Shown: in pieces, positions 47,762-57,939 of the stretch
Layout of the letters: every line of letters begins with the position of its first letter
How positions within the stretch are numbered: the stretch's first letter is position 1
DNA from: Chalciporus piperatus
Lineage: Eukaryota > Basidiomycota > Agaricomycetes > Boletales > Boletaceae
Length of the DNA: 64,000 nt
Direction of reading: 5' to 3'
Assembly: GCA_038093975.1 (NCBI GenBank)
Contig: JBBPTG010000002.1
Coordinates: 992,001-1,056,000 of the forward strand
Notes under the pieces: generated by a model
Told to the model about the DNA's origin: nothing
Database searches by the model: none
The model's input: only the letters and a program-made list of their open reading frames with translations
Made by a program: the position numbers and the translations under genes

Positions 47762-48916
47762 TCAGTTCATCTGCCGGATAAGCTTGTTGATGTTGGACTC
47801 TCGGTCACCGAAGTCACCACCCTGGACGAAGTGCTTGAATTTCCGTGTCCTCCAGCCACCAGTCGGGTTGGAGAGTTTGAAGGGCCACAGGAAGTTGGAC
47901 GCCTGTCATGAAATCGATCGGGAAACAAGTCAATCTGAAGAATCAATGTACTGACCTGCTTGAAGTTGGGACCAGCAGTGGCAATTTCGTGGACGAGATC
48001 TTCAACACAAAGGATGTCGTACTGGCCGAGCTTCTCCTCGATGATGGCGTTGTTGGTAAGGGGGATGCGTTGCTTGTCGACTTTGCCGTAGCCACGCTTG
48101 TAGATCAATTCCCGGATGGATTTGAGGTTGGGCTCGCTGATTATTCTGTGAACACGCATATAGGAAGGACTCGAAAAGCGACACACCCGTAAGCAATGTA
48201 AGGCTCAACCAACCGCAGCATCTGTTGCGTTGCCCTGGTCGCCTTGACGAAGATACCATTATTGATTTGGAGGAGACGGAGGAGTTGAAGAATCTTGCGG
48301 GGTTTGGGTGCGATTTCGTTAATACCACGGATACGAATGACAAAGTAGACTTTGGGTTCGGCAGGGACGTAGAAGTCGCCAGATGCGCGTGCAGCCCTCT
48401 TTAGTCTGATCTCCTCCTTCTCCTTTGCGAGATACTCCTTCACATAGGACTCGGCTCGCTTGAAGATGACCCTGCGCTTCGCTTGGGCTGCCTGATAAAA
48501 AGTGATGAGTCGACCGTGAATTGAGTCAAACGGAAAAATGTATCAAAAGGTCAGTCCCGAAAGATGGTTAATTTAAGGCAGCACCGTAGAATGAACCACT
48601 AGCCCCGGTTTGTTGAAAGTATGCATCATGACAACACGAAGTTGAAAGTTATGATTTTGAATAGTGAGACACACCTTTCGTGCAGCGGCCGCGGCAACAA
48701 GGCGCTCTTCCCGAGCCTTTTCGTTTTGCTTGCGCTTTTTTAGGAGGGTCTCCGGAACTTCGATGTCCTGCGGTAAATATGTGAGTTAGATCGCGTCCAT
48801 TTTTGGTGGTCTCTTTCTCCACTGACCGTGACCGAGGGGACGCTGTGATCGCACAGAGTCAGATTGACATGATCTCTGCTAAATTATGGAATACTCACGT
48901 TGTTGAGGGGGCCATG
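47762..48916 (-). CDS. RPL7: 60S ribosomal protein L7 (uL30)
   Basis: Large-subunit ribosomal protein. Six exons, 48916-48900, 48842-48827, 48767-48675, 48491-48187, 48136-47956 and 47902-47762, give 250 aa, as expected. Two tiny first exons (17 and 16 nt) encode MAPSTTVPSVT. Then come [100 protein letters not shown] and the C-terminus [20 protein letters not shown]. The third intron (48674-48492, 183 nt) is far longer than the others and contains the snoRNA candidate described separately. The 5' side faces the membrane glycoprotein gene at 49430 across a 513-bp divergent region. Confidence 0.97.
48545..48636 (-). ncRNA. Candidate box C/D snoRNA in the third RPL7 intron
   Basis: On the RPL7 sense strand the intron contains ACCATCTTTCGGG (48568-48556), a 13-nt perfect complement to the universally conserved LSU rRNA stretch CCCGAAAGATGGT. 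One base later comes a D box, CTGA (48554-48551). A C-box-like ATGATGC lies about 70 nt upstream (48629-48623). By the +5 rule the methylated rRNA base would be the G of CCCG, corresponding as I recall to G805 of yeast 25S (the snR39b target). RPL7 introns host snR39-type snoRNAs in yeasts. Ends are approximate and the terminal stem is weak. Confidence 0.6.
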
Positions 48917-49429
48917 AGGAGTCTTGAGGTTGGTCGGTACAGTGGCCAGTGACGGGACACCTGCAGCGTGCGGTGGCTGACAACTATACAGTACTTATGT
49001 CACATTGTCTCACGATGATTGTCACAATGATTGTCACTCGTCTCAGTCTTGTCACTTCACAGCCTCATCAACTTCTTTCCCCTTTTGGATATACAGGCGA
49101 GTGCTTAGACAGGCTTAGACTCTCCCCAGTGAGTGGGACCGTTTGGTTGTCCATTGAGCGTCTTTCATCCGGACATGGACAGTTATTCGTTGGCTATCCG
49201 CGATGACTCGTTCAATGGCTTGTTGAAGTCACCCAGAGGGCTAGTGGGGCTCGAGCCTCGAGAGCGCCCACCCCTGCCCAGCCTGAGGCCTGAGTGCCCA
49301 CCCGTCACGCGATGATGCTGTAAGTGAACTGCCATCAGGTCCGGACCCGGATGCGCTAGAAGCCATGCTGCACAAATGACCCAACCCTGGCTTCTTTTCT
49401 GTCTTGACCCTTGACTCTTTCCCCCCATC
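48917..49429. promoter_or_regulatory. Divergent promoter region, RPL7 / membrane glycoprotein A
   Basis: 513 bp shared by two divergent genes. An 11-bp direct repeat, ATGATTGTCAC, occurs twice at 49015-49025 and 49027-49037, which could be a paired binding site. Nothing else is recognised. Confidence 0.4.
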
Positions 49430-50778
49430 ATGGTGGCCAACACTGATATCAGTTGGGCATCCCTTGCATTCATCGCAACTGGATTGCTCGCCTCCGGTCC
49501 CTTGCGGAGTCTTGCTCAAACCACGACGGCTGTCTGTCTGTCCTCCTTCAACTGGGTAAGCAGCTTTACGCTAGACGGAATGGGTCAAGTTGACTGGGCG
49601 CCTGAACTAGATGGACAACAGCAAGAGCCAAAACCCTTGTCTAGTCTCAGCATACTTGCAGGGCGCATGCAACGGCGGTCGTAAGTTTTTCTTCCTATCT
49701 CATTGTTGCTCTGGCCTCAAGTTCTCAAAGAATTCACTGTCGATCCTCTCGTACCCAACACTCACTATATTGGTCCCTATGCGGACGAGCAGAACCAATG
49801 CCAATGTAGCTCTGTCACGTACAATGCAATCAGTGCTTGTGGTGCCTGCCAGAACCGTACTATCATTGGGTAGGGTTATCACGAAACGTCTATTTGCACA
49901 TCCTCATCATTATCCATCAGCTGGACCGCATGGGATTTCAACTGTTCAGTTGTCTATCCTGGAGTGTAAGCTCTTAGGATACGTACAATCGTTGAGAAGC
50001 TCACAGGTTTGCTAGTTTCCCTCCGGCTGTCCCAGTTGGTACAACCATACCTGCTTGGATGTTCCAAGACGTGACCGTACGCTCACCTGCTGTCCCGCTC
50101 GCTGGTGCCATGCTAAGCACTCCTCTAGACCAGTGATTTGTTCAATGTGACGCTTGCACAGCTCACTGGTGGTAAGTGACCATATTCCTGCCTCTCGCCT
50201 GTTGCGCTTATCAGAGTCCTCAGACGCTCCTGAGGCCACTCCCACCCATGCGCAATCTACTGGTTCTCTGTTGCCATCGTCGACTGGCATTGCCCCGAAC
50301 CCTCTCTCGAGTGCTCCAGGGGCAGCCCCCAGTGGAACGACATCCTCCAGCGGATCCACCAAGTCAAACACGGGGGCGATCGCCGGGGGGGTCGTTGGTG
50401 GCGTCGTTGGACTTGCGCTGATCGCAGGAGCCATCGCCTTCTTTATGAAGAAAAGGAAACGATCTCAAATGGCACCATCCGCGCAATATGCTGCGTCCGC
50501 TGCGGAACCCAACTATCCTCCCACTGCTTACTCGAACTCGAACCCCTTCTCCCCAACCCCTGTGATGACACAACCCAGGCTTTATGTGAGTGAAATGGAC
50601 TTATATGCTTTGCTAGCTGACATATTTCCAGGATCCATCGGATCCCAGCACGTTCCCTACTACTCCACCTCCACCTACTGTCATGACATCTTCGTCGGGC
50701 AACTACCAGAGTCCCTCCACCAACTATTCCACTCAGTCGATGAGGCCCGGTGGATACAGCGGTATGCCCGAAGTTTAA
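49430..50778 (+). CDS. Cys-rich single-pass membrane glycoprotein A, 336 aa
   Basis: Type-I membrane protein of a multi-copy Agaricomycete family of unknown function. Eight exons: 49430-49555, 49611-49680, 49731-49869, 49921-49965, 50007-50076, 50129-50171, 50215-50585 and 50632-50778. A signal peptide (hydrophobic core WASLAFIATGLLAS, cleavage probably near SLAQ) is followed by an ectodomain with a cysteine pattern: CLSSFNW, NPCLVSAYLQGAC, CQCSSVTYN, ACGACQNRT, FNCSVVYP. Several N-glycosylation sites (NRT, NCS, NVT) are present. A Ser/Thr-rich stalk leads to one membrane segment, AIAGGVVGGVVGLALIAGAI, then KKRKR and a Pro/Ser-rich cytoplasmic tail. The layout resembles a sensor or adhesion protein at the cell wall. 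A paralogue follows at 51659 and a remnant at 53105. Confidence 0.85.
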
Positions 50779-51658
50779 GACAAGGTGATCGGCTTCGGAC
50801 ATGCCTGCACCGTTATCTTGCCGTTCTTCGAACTTTTGTTGAGAATTTTCCCCGGTCGTCATCTCGATATCACTAGTAAAGTCACGATGAACTCTTAACT
50901 TGGCTGTATGCCTGTATATCCATAAATCCATGTGTCGTCAGGTTGTTGATCGGCCTCTGTCGTGTGAAGTGCCGCAGGCCGCGTTGGATTGTAATGAAAG
51001 CTGAGCTGAGCGGTATCTCGATATCTGAATCTGGCACATGGCCACGGTCCTTCCCCCGGATCAAAGACCCTCGAGGATTCATACATGGGCGAGCGACTCA
51101 CAGAAGGATGCACCTCCCACTACTTGCTCGTGTGTTACTGTGAGTGATCAGTCGAGGTATTTCAGAATCTTCTGGCCTCGCCGGATTCGCGAGTATCCCT
51201 CATTTCCATGTCATTGCCTCGTGCTTATAACACTCTCGCGTGGTCCCAGTTTATGTGGGGGCACTGAAAGTGATCTGAACTGCAGTTCTTTCAGGCATTG
51301 TTACCCGTCCACTCTGCATATCATACGTGACTGTAATCGCTTTTGACTACCAATCTCACAGACCTCAACCTGGCCCATGACTGTTGCTGCCATCCATGTC
51401 ATCCAGCCGTTATTAATGTTTCCACACATCCCTTATCCACCATGCCGTTAGTACGTCCTCCTTTCGTCCTTCCCTAATGCGAGCGGCTGTCTACTTATGA
51501 AGTTCTGATCTAGTCAGCACCCTAACCAATTCCTCGGCGCTTCTCCCCAACCAGAGGGTTTCGACGGTGCCAACGTGTAGGCCATGCTTGGACATCGAGC
51601 ATTGAATACTATTAAAGTCCGTTTTCCCCCCTATTCATCACTTCCTCTTTGCTCGGCG
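50779..51658. other. Intergenic between glycoprotein genes A and B
   Basis: 880 bp of promoter and terminator space. I see no gene. The part 51340-51480 is pyrimidine-rich. Confidence 0.4.
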
Positions 51659-52788
51659 ATGGTTTCATTCACGGCCGTAGCTATTGCACTGTTGGTGTTT
51701 GTCATCAGAAGGGTATTGGCGCAAAACACCAGCGTGGTTTGCAATGCTCAATGGAATTGGGTACGTTCCGCATTCAAGCTCTCATGCGTGATTCTAACCA
51801 AGGAGCGCAGATGAGCAATTCCTTGGGCCAAAACCCGTGTCTTGTCGCTGCCTACCTGGAATCTGTCTGTCTGGGACGTAAGTATTGCTAAACGACCCGC
51901 AATCCTGTCAACCCACAAGACCGGACAGCGGTCAATATTCCTCCGTATAGCAATGACACGAGCGTTCTGGGAACGTACTCAGCTCCGCAAGGCAGCCAGG
52001 CGAACAACTGCACGTGTAACACGGTGGCGTGGGCTCTCATGAGCGCATGTTTGGTTTGCCAGGACGTTACGCCGCCAGCAAGTTACCCAGTCAAGTGAGT
52101 GTTAGGACCAGAGTGCATGGCGCTTACAAGGGCTTACTCTTGAGATCAGTTGGAATATGTGGATCAGTGCGGGATGTGTTCCCAGCCCCAATACCGTGTA
52201 TATTGGACAGTAAGTGGCTCCGCTCAACGTCCATGGAATGAACAACCAGATATGACGACCGGCAACGTGATAGATATCCCGAAGCAATATCTAATCAAAC
52301 CGCGATACCCCACTGGGCATTCTATAACTACACTGTTCGTCCTCAAGGGTTTCCCTTGTTTCCTAACGTTGACCGGATGCAATCCTAGGTGGGTAATGGC
52401 CTATTCAACACCACCATTGCGAAACAACTTGGCGGTACGTTATGCCAGATTTGACGATGGAGTGACATAGATGAATCAAATGGCAGACTCTCCAGAATCT
52501 ACAAATGCTTCATCCCCCCACCAAACCAGCTCGCAAACCAACGTTGCTCAGATCGTAGCATGTGTTATCGGGGGTATCGCCGCAGTCATTGGTATCAGCA
52601 CGTTATTCGTGCTCCGTCACTCGCATTCGCGTGCAAAGAAGCGGCGGAACGATGCTAGTACAATCTATGTAGGATACCGTGAAACTGGCAGAGAGCCCAG
52701 TCATGGTTTCTCCTTCGCGCCCGACATCTTGGGAAACCTTGCCACCCTGCGTGCGTATCTCCAGACCATTTCTGGCAGTGTGGACTGA
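51659..52788 (+). CDS. Cys-rich single-pass membrane glycoprotein B, about 270 aa
   Basis: Diverged paralogue of glycoprotein A on the same strand. Exons: 51659-51760, 51811-51877, 51920-52094, 52150-52209, 52274-52334, 52389-52434 and 52487-52788. Signal peptide FTAVAIALLVFVIRRVLAQ. The ectodomain shares the spacing of conserved Trp and Cys residues: CNAQWNW, then NPCLVAAYLESVC, NNCTCNTVAW, SACLVCQDV, SAGCVPSPNTVYIGQ, and TAIPHWAFYNYT. The membrane segment is IVACVIGGIAAVIGISTLFV, followed by a basic stop-transfer, RAKKRRND. The intron positions match gene A, which supports tandem duplication. The C-terminal end is uncertain: after TIY either the frame reads on to 52788, or another intron is used. 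The tail lacks the Pro/Ser-rich part of A. Confidence 0.72.
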
Positions 52789-53104
52789 CACGGCGATGTT
52801 AGGGGCGGGGTTCTTGGTATTCGGCACCTCTTCCTACTCCTCTCGATCGCGCCCCAGTGTACGTTGCTCAGCGATGGTGGTTGGATGGGGGCCACGATCC
52901 CAGGTACTACAATGCATCTGTATGACAACCATCGAACCCTTGAGATTGGGCTTGCTCGGAGGGAATGGTTATGAGAAGACATGTTATTCTCGGTTTGATT
53001 CTATTGAAATTCCTGTACATACAACGCTAATTTATTTTGTGATGCTTGTAGTGGATGAGGAGGTCGCTCCGAGGTTATGGGGCTGAGCTTTTCTGATGTA
53101 ACAG
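52789..53104. other. Intergenic after glycoprotein gene B
   Basis: About 315 bp. A plus frame (52679-53086) crosses it with a few hydrophobic residues but no family match. It may contain the unrecognised true end of gene B. Confidence 0.35.
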
Positions 53105-53800
53105 TCGAAAGATCGTTGGCAGCCAACACTGCAGTACGCACTGTCGTACCTTGGTCCTCATGTTGCGGAAGGGAAAACTGGATCAGCCCTCGATGAGGGC
53201 GACCGTTCGAAGACGAGTGACCCCCGTGGTGCATCAGATACACGGCTGCGGGCGTTCACATTGCCCAACTCCGAGTTCGGGCGTGCCAGCGCAGAGACCT
53301 CCTCGCATAGTACCACAGACACGGCCGCTATCGCAGGAGGTGTGGTCGGAGGTGGTGCCACTGCAGCGATCGCAATCATTGCATATGGACCCGACGACGC
53401 TACCGTCGTCAGAGTAGGGAACATGCTAGATACATACGTCTCGGCTGGAGATGGCGCAGCCCGCGCCTGTATACGCGTTCAACTTCAACGGGGGACTAGG
53501 GAGTCTCCCACTACCTTCCCAGTTCTGCGGCAATCAACAGGACCCGGCAGTATCATTTCCAACCCATTCACCAGCCTCCCTCCTACGATCACAGAGTCAG
53601 TCGGCCAACAGAGTTGCACTCAGGTGGGATACAATGGAACACCTGAGTTCGGAGAGTTTTCGCCGAGACTCAAGCAAAGCAAGACATTCAACGTTGACTT
53701 GAGTAGGGTGCTAAACTGCGTGAGGATATCATTGCGATTGCAAACATCAGTTGCAGTACATCAAAAGTACATGTGCATTTTTGTTCTTGGAAATCTCTAG
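53105..53800 (+). pseudogene. Remnant of a third membrane glycoprotein
   Basis: A stop-free stretch reads RWQPTLQYALSYLGPHVAEG, then RAFTLPNSEFGRASAETSSH, then a stalk and membrane segment, TDTAAIAGGVVGGGATAAIA (53314-53373), very like gene A. After that the frame loses the expected basic stop-transfer; a second frame at 53451 (AQPAPVYAFNFNGG) looks more like a cytoplasmic tail. No signal peptide, start codon or Cys-rich ectodomain is found upstream. I read this as a 5'-truncated, frameshifted family member. It could instead be the 3' part of a differently spliced gene. Confidence 0.45.
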
Positions 53801-54321
53801 TGATATGCGTTACGCTTGTCGGTACACCAGGTGACCGACGGCATCCACGGAGGAGCTAGGATGATCGGCCAAAGGGTGCATCGTGGAATCCTCTCTGAGG
53901 CGCAAAGAGATGAAGGACTGCCAAAGAACTGGGACAATCGAGCATGTGGTATACCAGCGCCTGGAAGTTGTTAAAAGATGAGAAAATAGAAGGATGAGAA
54001 TGATGGCTCATATTAAAGACATGTTTAGGGCCGGTTCCTACTGACATGGAACTATAATCTAATCAGTAGATCGATTGTAACCCGCATTTCAGAGGGAAAC
54101 TTGGATCCGGAAAAAACGCATCACACTAATTTAACCATCAGACATATCGATCGACCTTCGTGACCGAGGGTAGTGGGACAGGGACAAATTATTATCGAGG
54201 GAGTGTACGGGAGTGCCCCCGCTCCCGTTTCAAGGGAAGTGCGGAATGCCATCACTCACGAGGTTCTGATATCAGTGATAAATCCTGATAAATCGCTATC
54301 GCACACTGACTATTGGGAGCG
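53801..54321. promoter_or_regulatory. Upstream region of the aldo/keto reductase gene
   Basis: 521 bp. It contains a hairpin-forming ACGGGAG...CTCCCGT (54207-54213 with 54222-54228) and a 9-bp direct repeat TGATAAATC at 54276-54284 and 54286-54294, just upstream of the start. The repeat carries GATA cores. No gene is visible. Confidence 0.4.
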
Positions 54322-55484
54322 ATGGCTTCACGCGTTTCCCTCTTAGTCAACCGCTTCAAGAATCCGTATTTAGGCCTGCGCAGGCGAGCAGGATCGTTCA
54401 TTTCTCCGACCCGTCAACTCGTTATCCGATCAACTCACAGAATGCCCGTCTCTACATTAACCCTGAACGATGGAACCCAAACTCCTTGGATGGCATTCGG
54501 AACAGGGACGGCATTCTTTGGCAAGGATGCTAGCAATGCCATCAGTACCGCTATCGAGAATGGGTTTACGCACCTTGACGGCGCACAGGTCTACAGAAAC
54601 GAGGAAACCCTTGGCGATGGTGTCATTGCTTCGGGAAAGAAACGGTCAGAATTGTATATTACAACGAAGCTGGGAGTATTGGCGCCTGAGGAAACACCCA
54701 AGAGTTCGCTCGAGGAATCCTTGAAGAAGCTCAAGGTGGAATACGTTGACTTGTACTTGATTCACCAAGCAAACCAGCACGTGGGCAAGCTCAAGGAGGT
54801 CTGGAAGGGGATGGAGGAAGCGAAGGCGGCTGGCCTCACCAAGTCCATCGGTGTCTCCAACTTCACGGCGGACCACCTGAAGGAAATCCTAGAGGTTGCC
54901 ACCACCCCTCCATCTGTGAACCAGGTCAGTACAGTTTCAGCGCGTCTTTGCTCAGTTCTTCACGATTTTCAAACAGGTCGAAGTTCAGCCCTACGTGTGG
55001 AAAGCTCTTGGTCCCAACCTCGCTATCCACAAAGAACACAACATCGTCACTTCCTCCTACGGTGGTCTATCGCCCATTTTCCGTGGTAAAGGGGGCCCTC
55101 TTGACCAAATTATCGAACAAATCCGCAAGCGCCTAGAAAACACTCGCGGGTCTCCCGTGTCCGACGGCCAGGTGCTCAATCGATGGTTGAAGCAGAAGGG
55201 AGTGCTTGTGGTGACGTGAGTCGATTATCTCATGTTTTATCCGCATCGCATACTCATGGTTTCTTCAGGACGTCGTCTAAGGCAGAACGCATTAGAGAAT
55301 ATCTTGACACGGAGAATGTTCCTGACCTCACTGCAGAGGAGATTGACCTCATCGAGACCACGGGCGCAGAGCAGCACAAGCGATTCTTCGTACGTACCTT
55401 TCCGTCTTTTAGCTTTTCTGTGGCTGATTTTCTGAAAAGCCCGCAAACTGGCCACCCGAGTCGGACTCGATGAGCGGAGCGTGA
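54322..55484 (+). CDS. Aldo/keto reductase, 335 aa, possible mitochondrial leader
   Basis: NADPH-dependent carbonyl reductase of the xylose-reductase/Gcy1-like group. Exons 54322-54924, 54977-55215, 55269-55389 and 55440-55484. The (beta/alpha)8 catalytic residues are visible: Asp and Tyr in FTHLDGAQVYRNEETLG, Lys in LYITTKLG, and His in DLYLIHQAN. The conserved SIGVSNF and the cofactor-binding TTSSKAERI near the end are also present. The first 40 residues (MASRVSLLVNRFKNPYLGLR) are basic, lack acids and look like a mitochondrial presequence. A second in-frame Met at 54442 (MPVSTLTLNDG) marks the usual start of family members, so two forms are possible. The physiological substrate is unknown. 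Confidence 0.9.
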
Positions 55485-56207
55485 GAGGCAATCTGTGATG
55501 AATGATATCAGTGTGATTATTCTTGTAGATTACCACTCGCCAATAGGGTAAATATGCTGAAAACCTCGGGCCAAGCTTGAAGTCCCGGCTTACCTATATT
55601 TTCTGGGATCATGTATGATCGCAGTGCGCTGTAGGCCAATGCCAACCCGGTAACAGAACATCCGATCGATGGCACCGTGAGGGGCAACTTATAGAGCAGA
55701 ACGACTGTCTTCTGCTCATTGAGAGTCTGGTTTGGGGAGACTAGGGGCAACTAGCGAAGATGCTCACGTGTCTAGTAGCAGGGAAACTTGACCACTGCAT
55801 CATTTTACATTCTTGCATAGTATTTACCTTAGACCAGACCAGACCGATATTCCCTCCTGGGTGCTGGGAGTCTGCGACGACGAAAAGGCGGTCACTAGAA
55901 TCTCTCGACAAATCTAGTCCGAAATGTCACAGACGATCGTAACTCGCTGCTGGCGATGATTGTGGCTGACTCATGTCGCAGCCGAGTTCTTCGCCTCAAG
56001 TGGGGTCTCGGACCCAGGCGCTGCCGCTGTCGGGGTATGTCTTCCGTGAGGTGTGTCAGTTGGTGTCGCAGGGGTGCACGAACGCAGTTTCTCCTTCAGG
56101 GGCTAATTCTTGTCACACGTGACCGGCAATAAACTACGCGTTGTGACTGGAGCAAGCAAGCTTGTCAAAGACTTGTTCAAGAATTAAGATTGCTGTTGTC
56201 TGCAGCG
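55485..56207. other. Intergenic, aldo/keto reductase to CHMP7 gene
   Basis: 723 bp. A minus-strand open frame (55750-55517) with a few hydrophobic stretches and a GTAAGC after its end was noted but resembles nothing known. Otherwise empty. Confidence 0.4.
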
Positions 56208-57840
56208 ATGTCCTCGGGTGCCTTTTCACTACCCTCATGTTCTACTTACGCCTCAACCTCAAAGTCACGTCTCCAATCGCTCTATTCTGACATTTCTAGG
56301 CAAAAACACTCTAATCCGACATCGTACCATGCCCATGTCGACTGGTGGCAGCGTACCTTGGAGGAGCTCGTCTCCCGTGGGTGGCAAACCGAAACCCCAA
56401 GCACACAGAAGGGCAAGGAGACAGAGACTCAAGAAACCGAGAGCCAGAGCAACAAGCTCGTGTTAACCGCGCGTCGGTCAGTTGTGGACAAGCTCAGGTA
56501 CGATGGTGTCGGGAAACCACTCGGACTCGGATCTACAATCGTGCGTATTTCGTCCTTGTCTCCTCCGCTGAATCTGACCGCACTGTACTAGTAAAGGCCG
56601 AGCTTCAACGCACCAAGGCATTGATTCCACTCTCCCAGTTCATGACGTCCCCCCAGTCCGTGTACGATCCCGGCTGGTTACCTTACCGCGTCGCATCGTT
56701 CATCGTTGGGAAGCCCTTGTGGTGGGCCATGGAACAGCTCGACATTGTGCGAACGGAAGATTCGTATAGTGAGGCGGAGATGTGGAAGAGGGTCGAGGGT
56801 GAACATGTGTTGCTCAAGCTGGTCGAACGGGCTGCGGATGCTGTGGATGCGTCTTCGGGTGGGCTGTGTCTTTCGGATAGATTGCACACCGTGGCTACTT
56901 TCAGGAGAGAGTTTGGGTCTAAGGTCTTGCCTGGGGTGATGTTGAGCGAGACGGATACCAGAGTGTTGTTGAGATACCTGGAGAGGGAAAGAAGGGTTTT
57001 GGTACAGGATAATGATGTGAGTTCCTTTGTTCTCACTTGGCCACGAGGTGTTGATCGCTCTCAATAGTTCATCAAATTTATTACAGGTGACCATGACCGA
57101 GAGGTGACCGCTGTCGATAAAGGCATTCTGGAGCTGAAAACTGCTGTTGGTAACTTGCAAGATCAGGTGGACCGTTTACATGGCAAGATGGACGAGTAAG
57201 TCGTTCCTTTTTTCCCCCTTGACGATGATTATTCAACAAACCCGATAGGACCACGAAACGAATCTCGACAGCTCTGCGACAACAGCAGAAATCCATCGCG
57301 CTGGCACATCTTCGTTTCAAGAAGAGCTTAGAGGAAGTTCTGACCAAGCGACTGGGTGCTTTACAAAATCTGGAATCTACTCTGATGAGCGTTGAGACGG
57401 CAGCAGGTGACATTGAGGTAGGTTCTCGTTCTCACTTGGTGACTAGCTGCATACTGAGCTGCTCTATTACCTAGCTCATGAAAACCTACGAGAAATCTAC
57501 GGCTACACTACAGGCAATCCTAAGCCACCCATCTCTTCAACGCGACACGATTGACGAGACTATGGATGCATTGGCTACTGCAAATTCCAACGCACGCGAA
57601 GTTGACGAGGCCATAAGAATTGGAGGAGATATCGCTGCCGAGGAGGCAGGTCTTGTGGACGCTGACCTGGAGGACGAGTTGAATGAGTTGGTGAAGGAGG
57701 CAGAGAGGGAGAAGGCGGAGGCTGTTGGACGTCTTGCCGCAGACAAATTGTCTGAGGTGAAAGTTCCCACACATAACCCTGCTCAAGGGGAGAAGGTCGT
57801 CGAGGCCTCCGAGTCCGTTCTCCAGCCCGTCGCGTTGTAA
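56208..57840 (+). CDS. CHM7: ESCRT-III subunit CHMP7 / Chm7
   Basis: Snf7-family protein that recruits ESCRT-III to the nuclear envelope and takes part in membrane sealing and nuclear-pore surveillance. Exons 56208-56540, 56597-57016, 57068-57195, 57249-57417 and 57475-57840 give 471 aa, close to human CHMP7 (453). The N-terminal winged-helix half contains WWQRTLEELVSRGWQ, GVGKPLGLGSTIAELQRTKA and SLSDRLHTVA-like text (CLSDRLHTVATFRREF). The C-terminal Snf7 half has GNLQDQVDRLHGKMDE, RQQQKSIALAHLRFKKSLEE, RLGALQNLESTLMSVETAAG, and the acidic C-terminal helices DADLEDELNELVKEAERE. The OTU1 gene starts 100 bp downstream on the same strand. Confidence 0.92.
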
Positions 57841-57939
57841 TCTGGCATGTCTTTATATGGCAATTACGCCCCGCCTAATGACGCAATGAGCACATTCGTG
57901 GCGGTATCTCTCTGACCAACGATTGAAGATTGATTGAAG

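Noticed and set aside
52679..53086. 135-codon plus-strand frame overlapping the end of glycoprotein B
   Set aside because: Shifts frame relative to gene B and lacks family sequence; noted only as an alternative for the gene B tail.
55517..55750. Minus-strand frame with hydrophobic stretches after the aldo/keto reductase
   Set aside because: Looks slightly transporter-like, but only 77 codons, no continuing exon and no recognisable motif.
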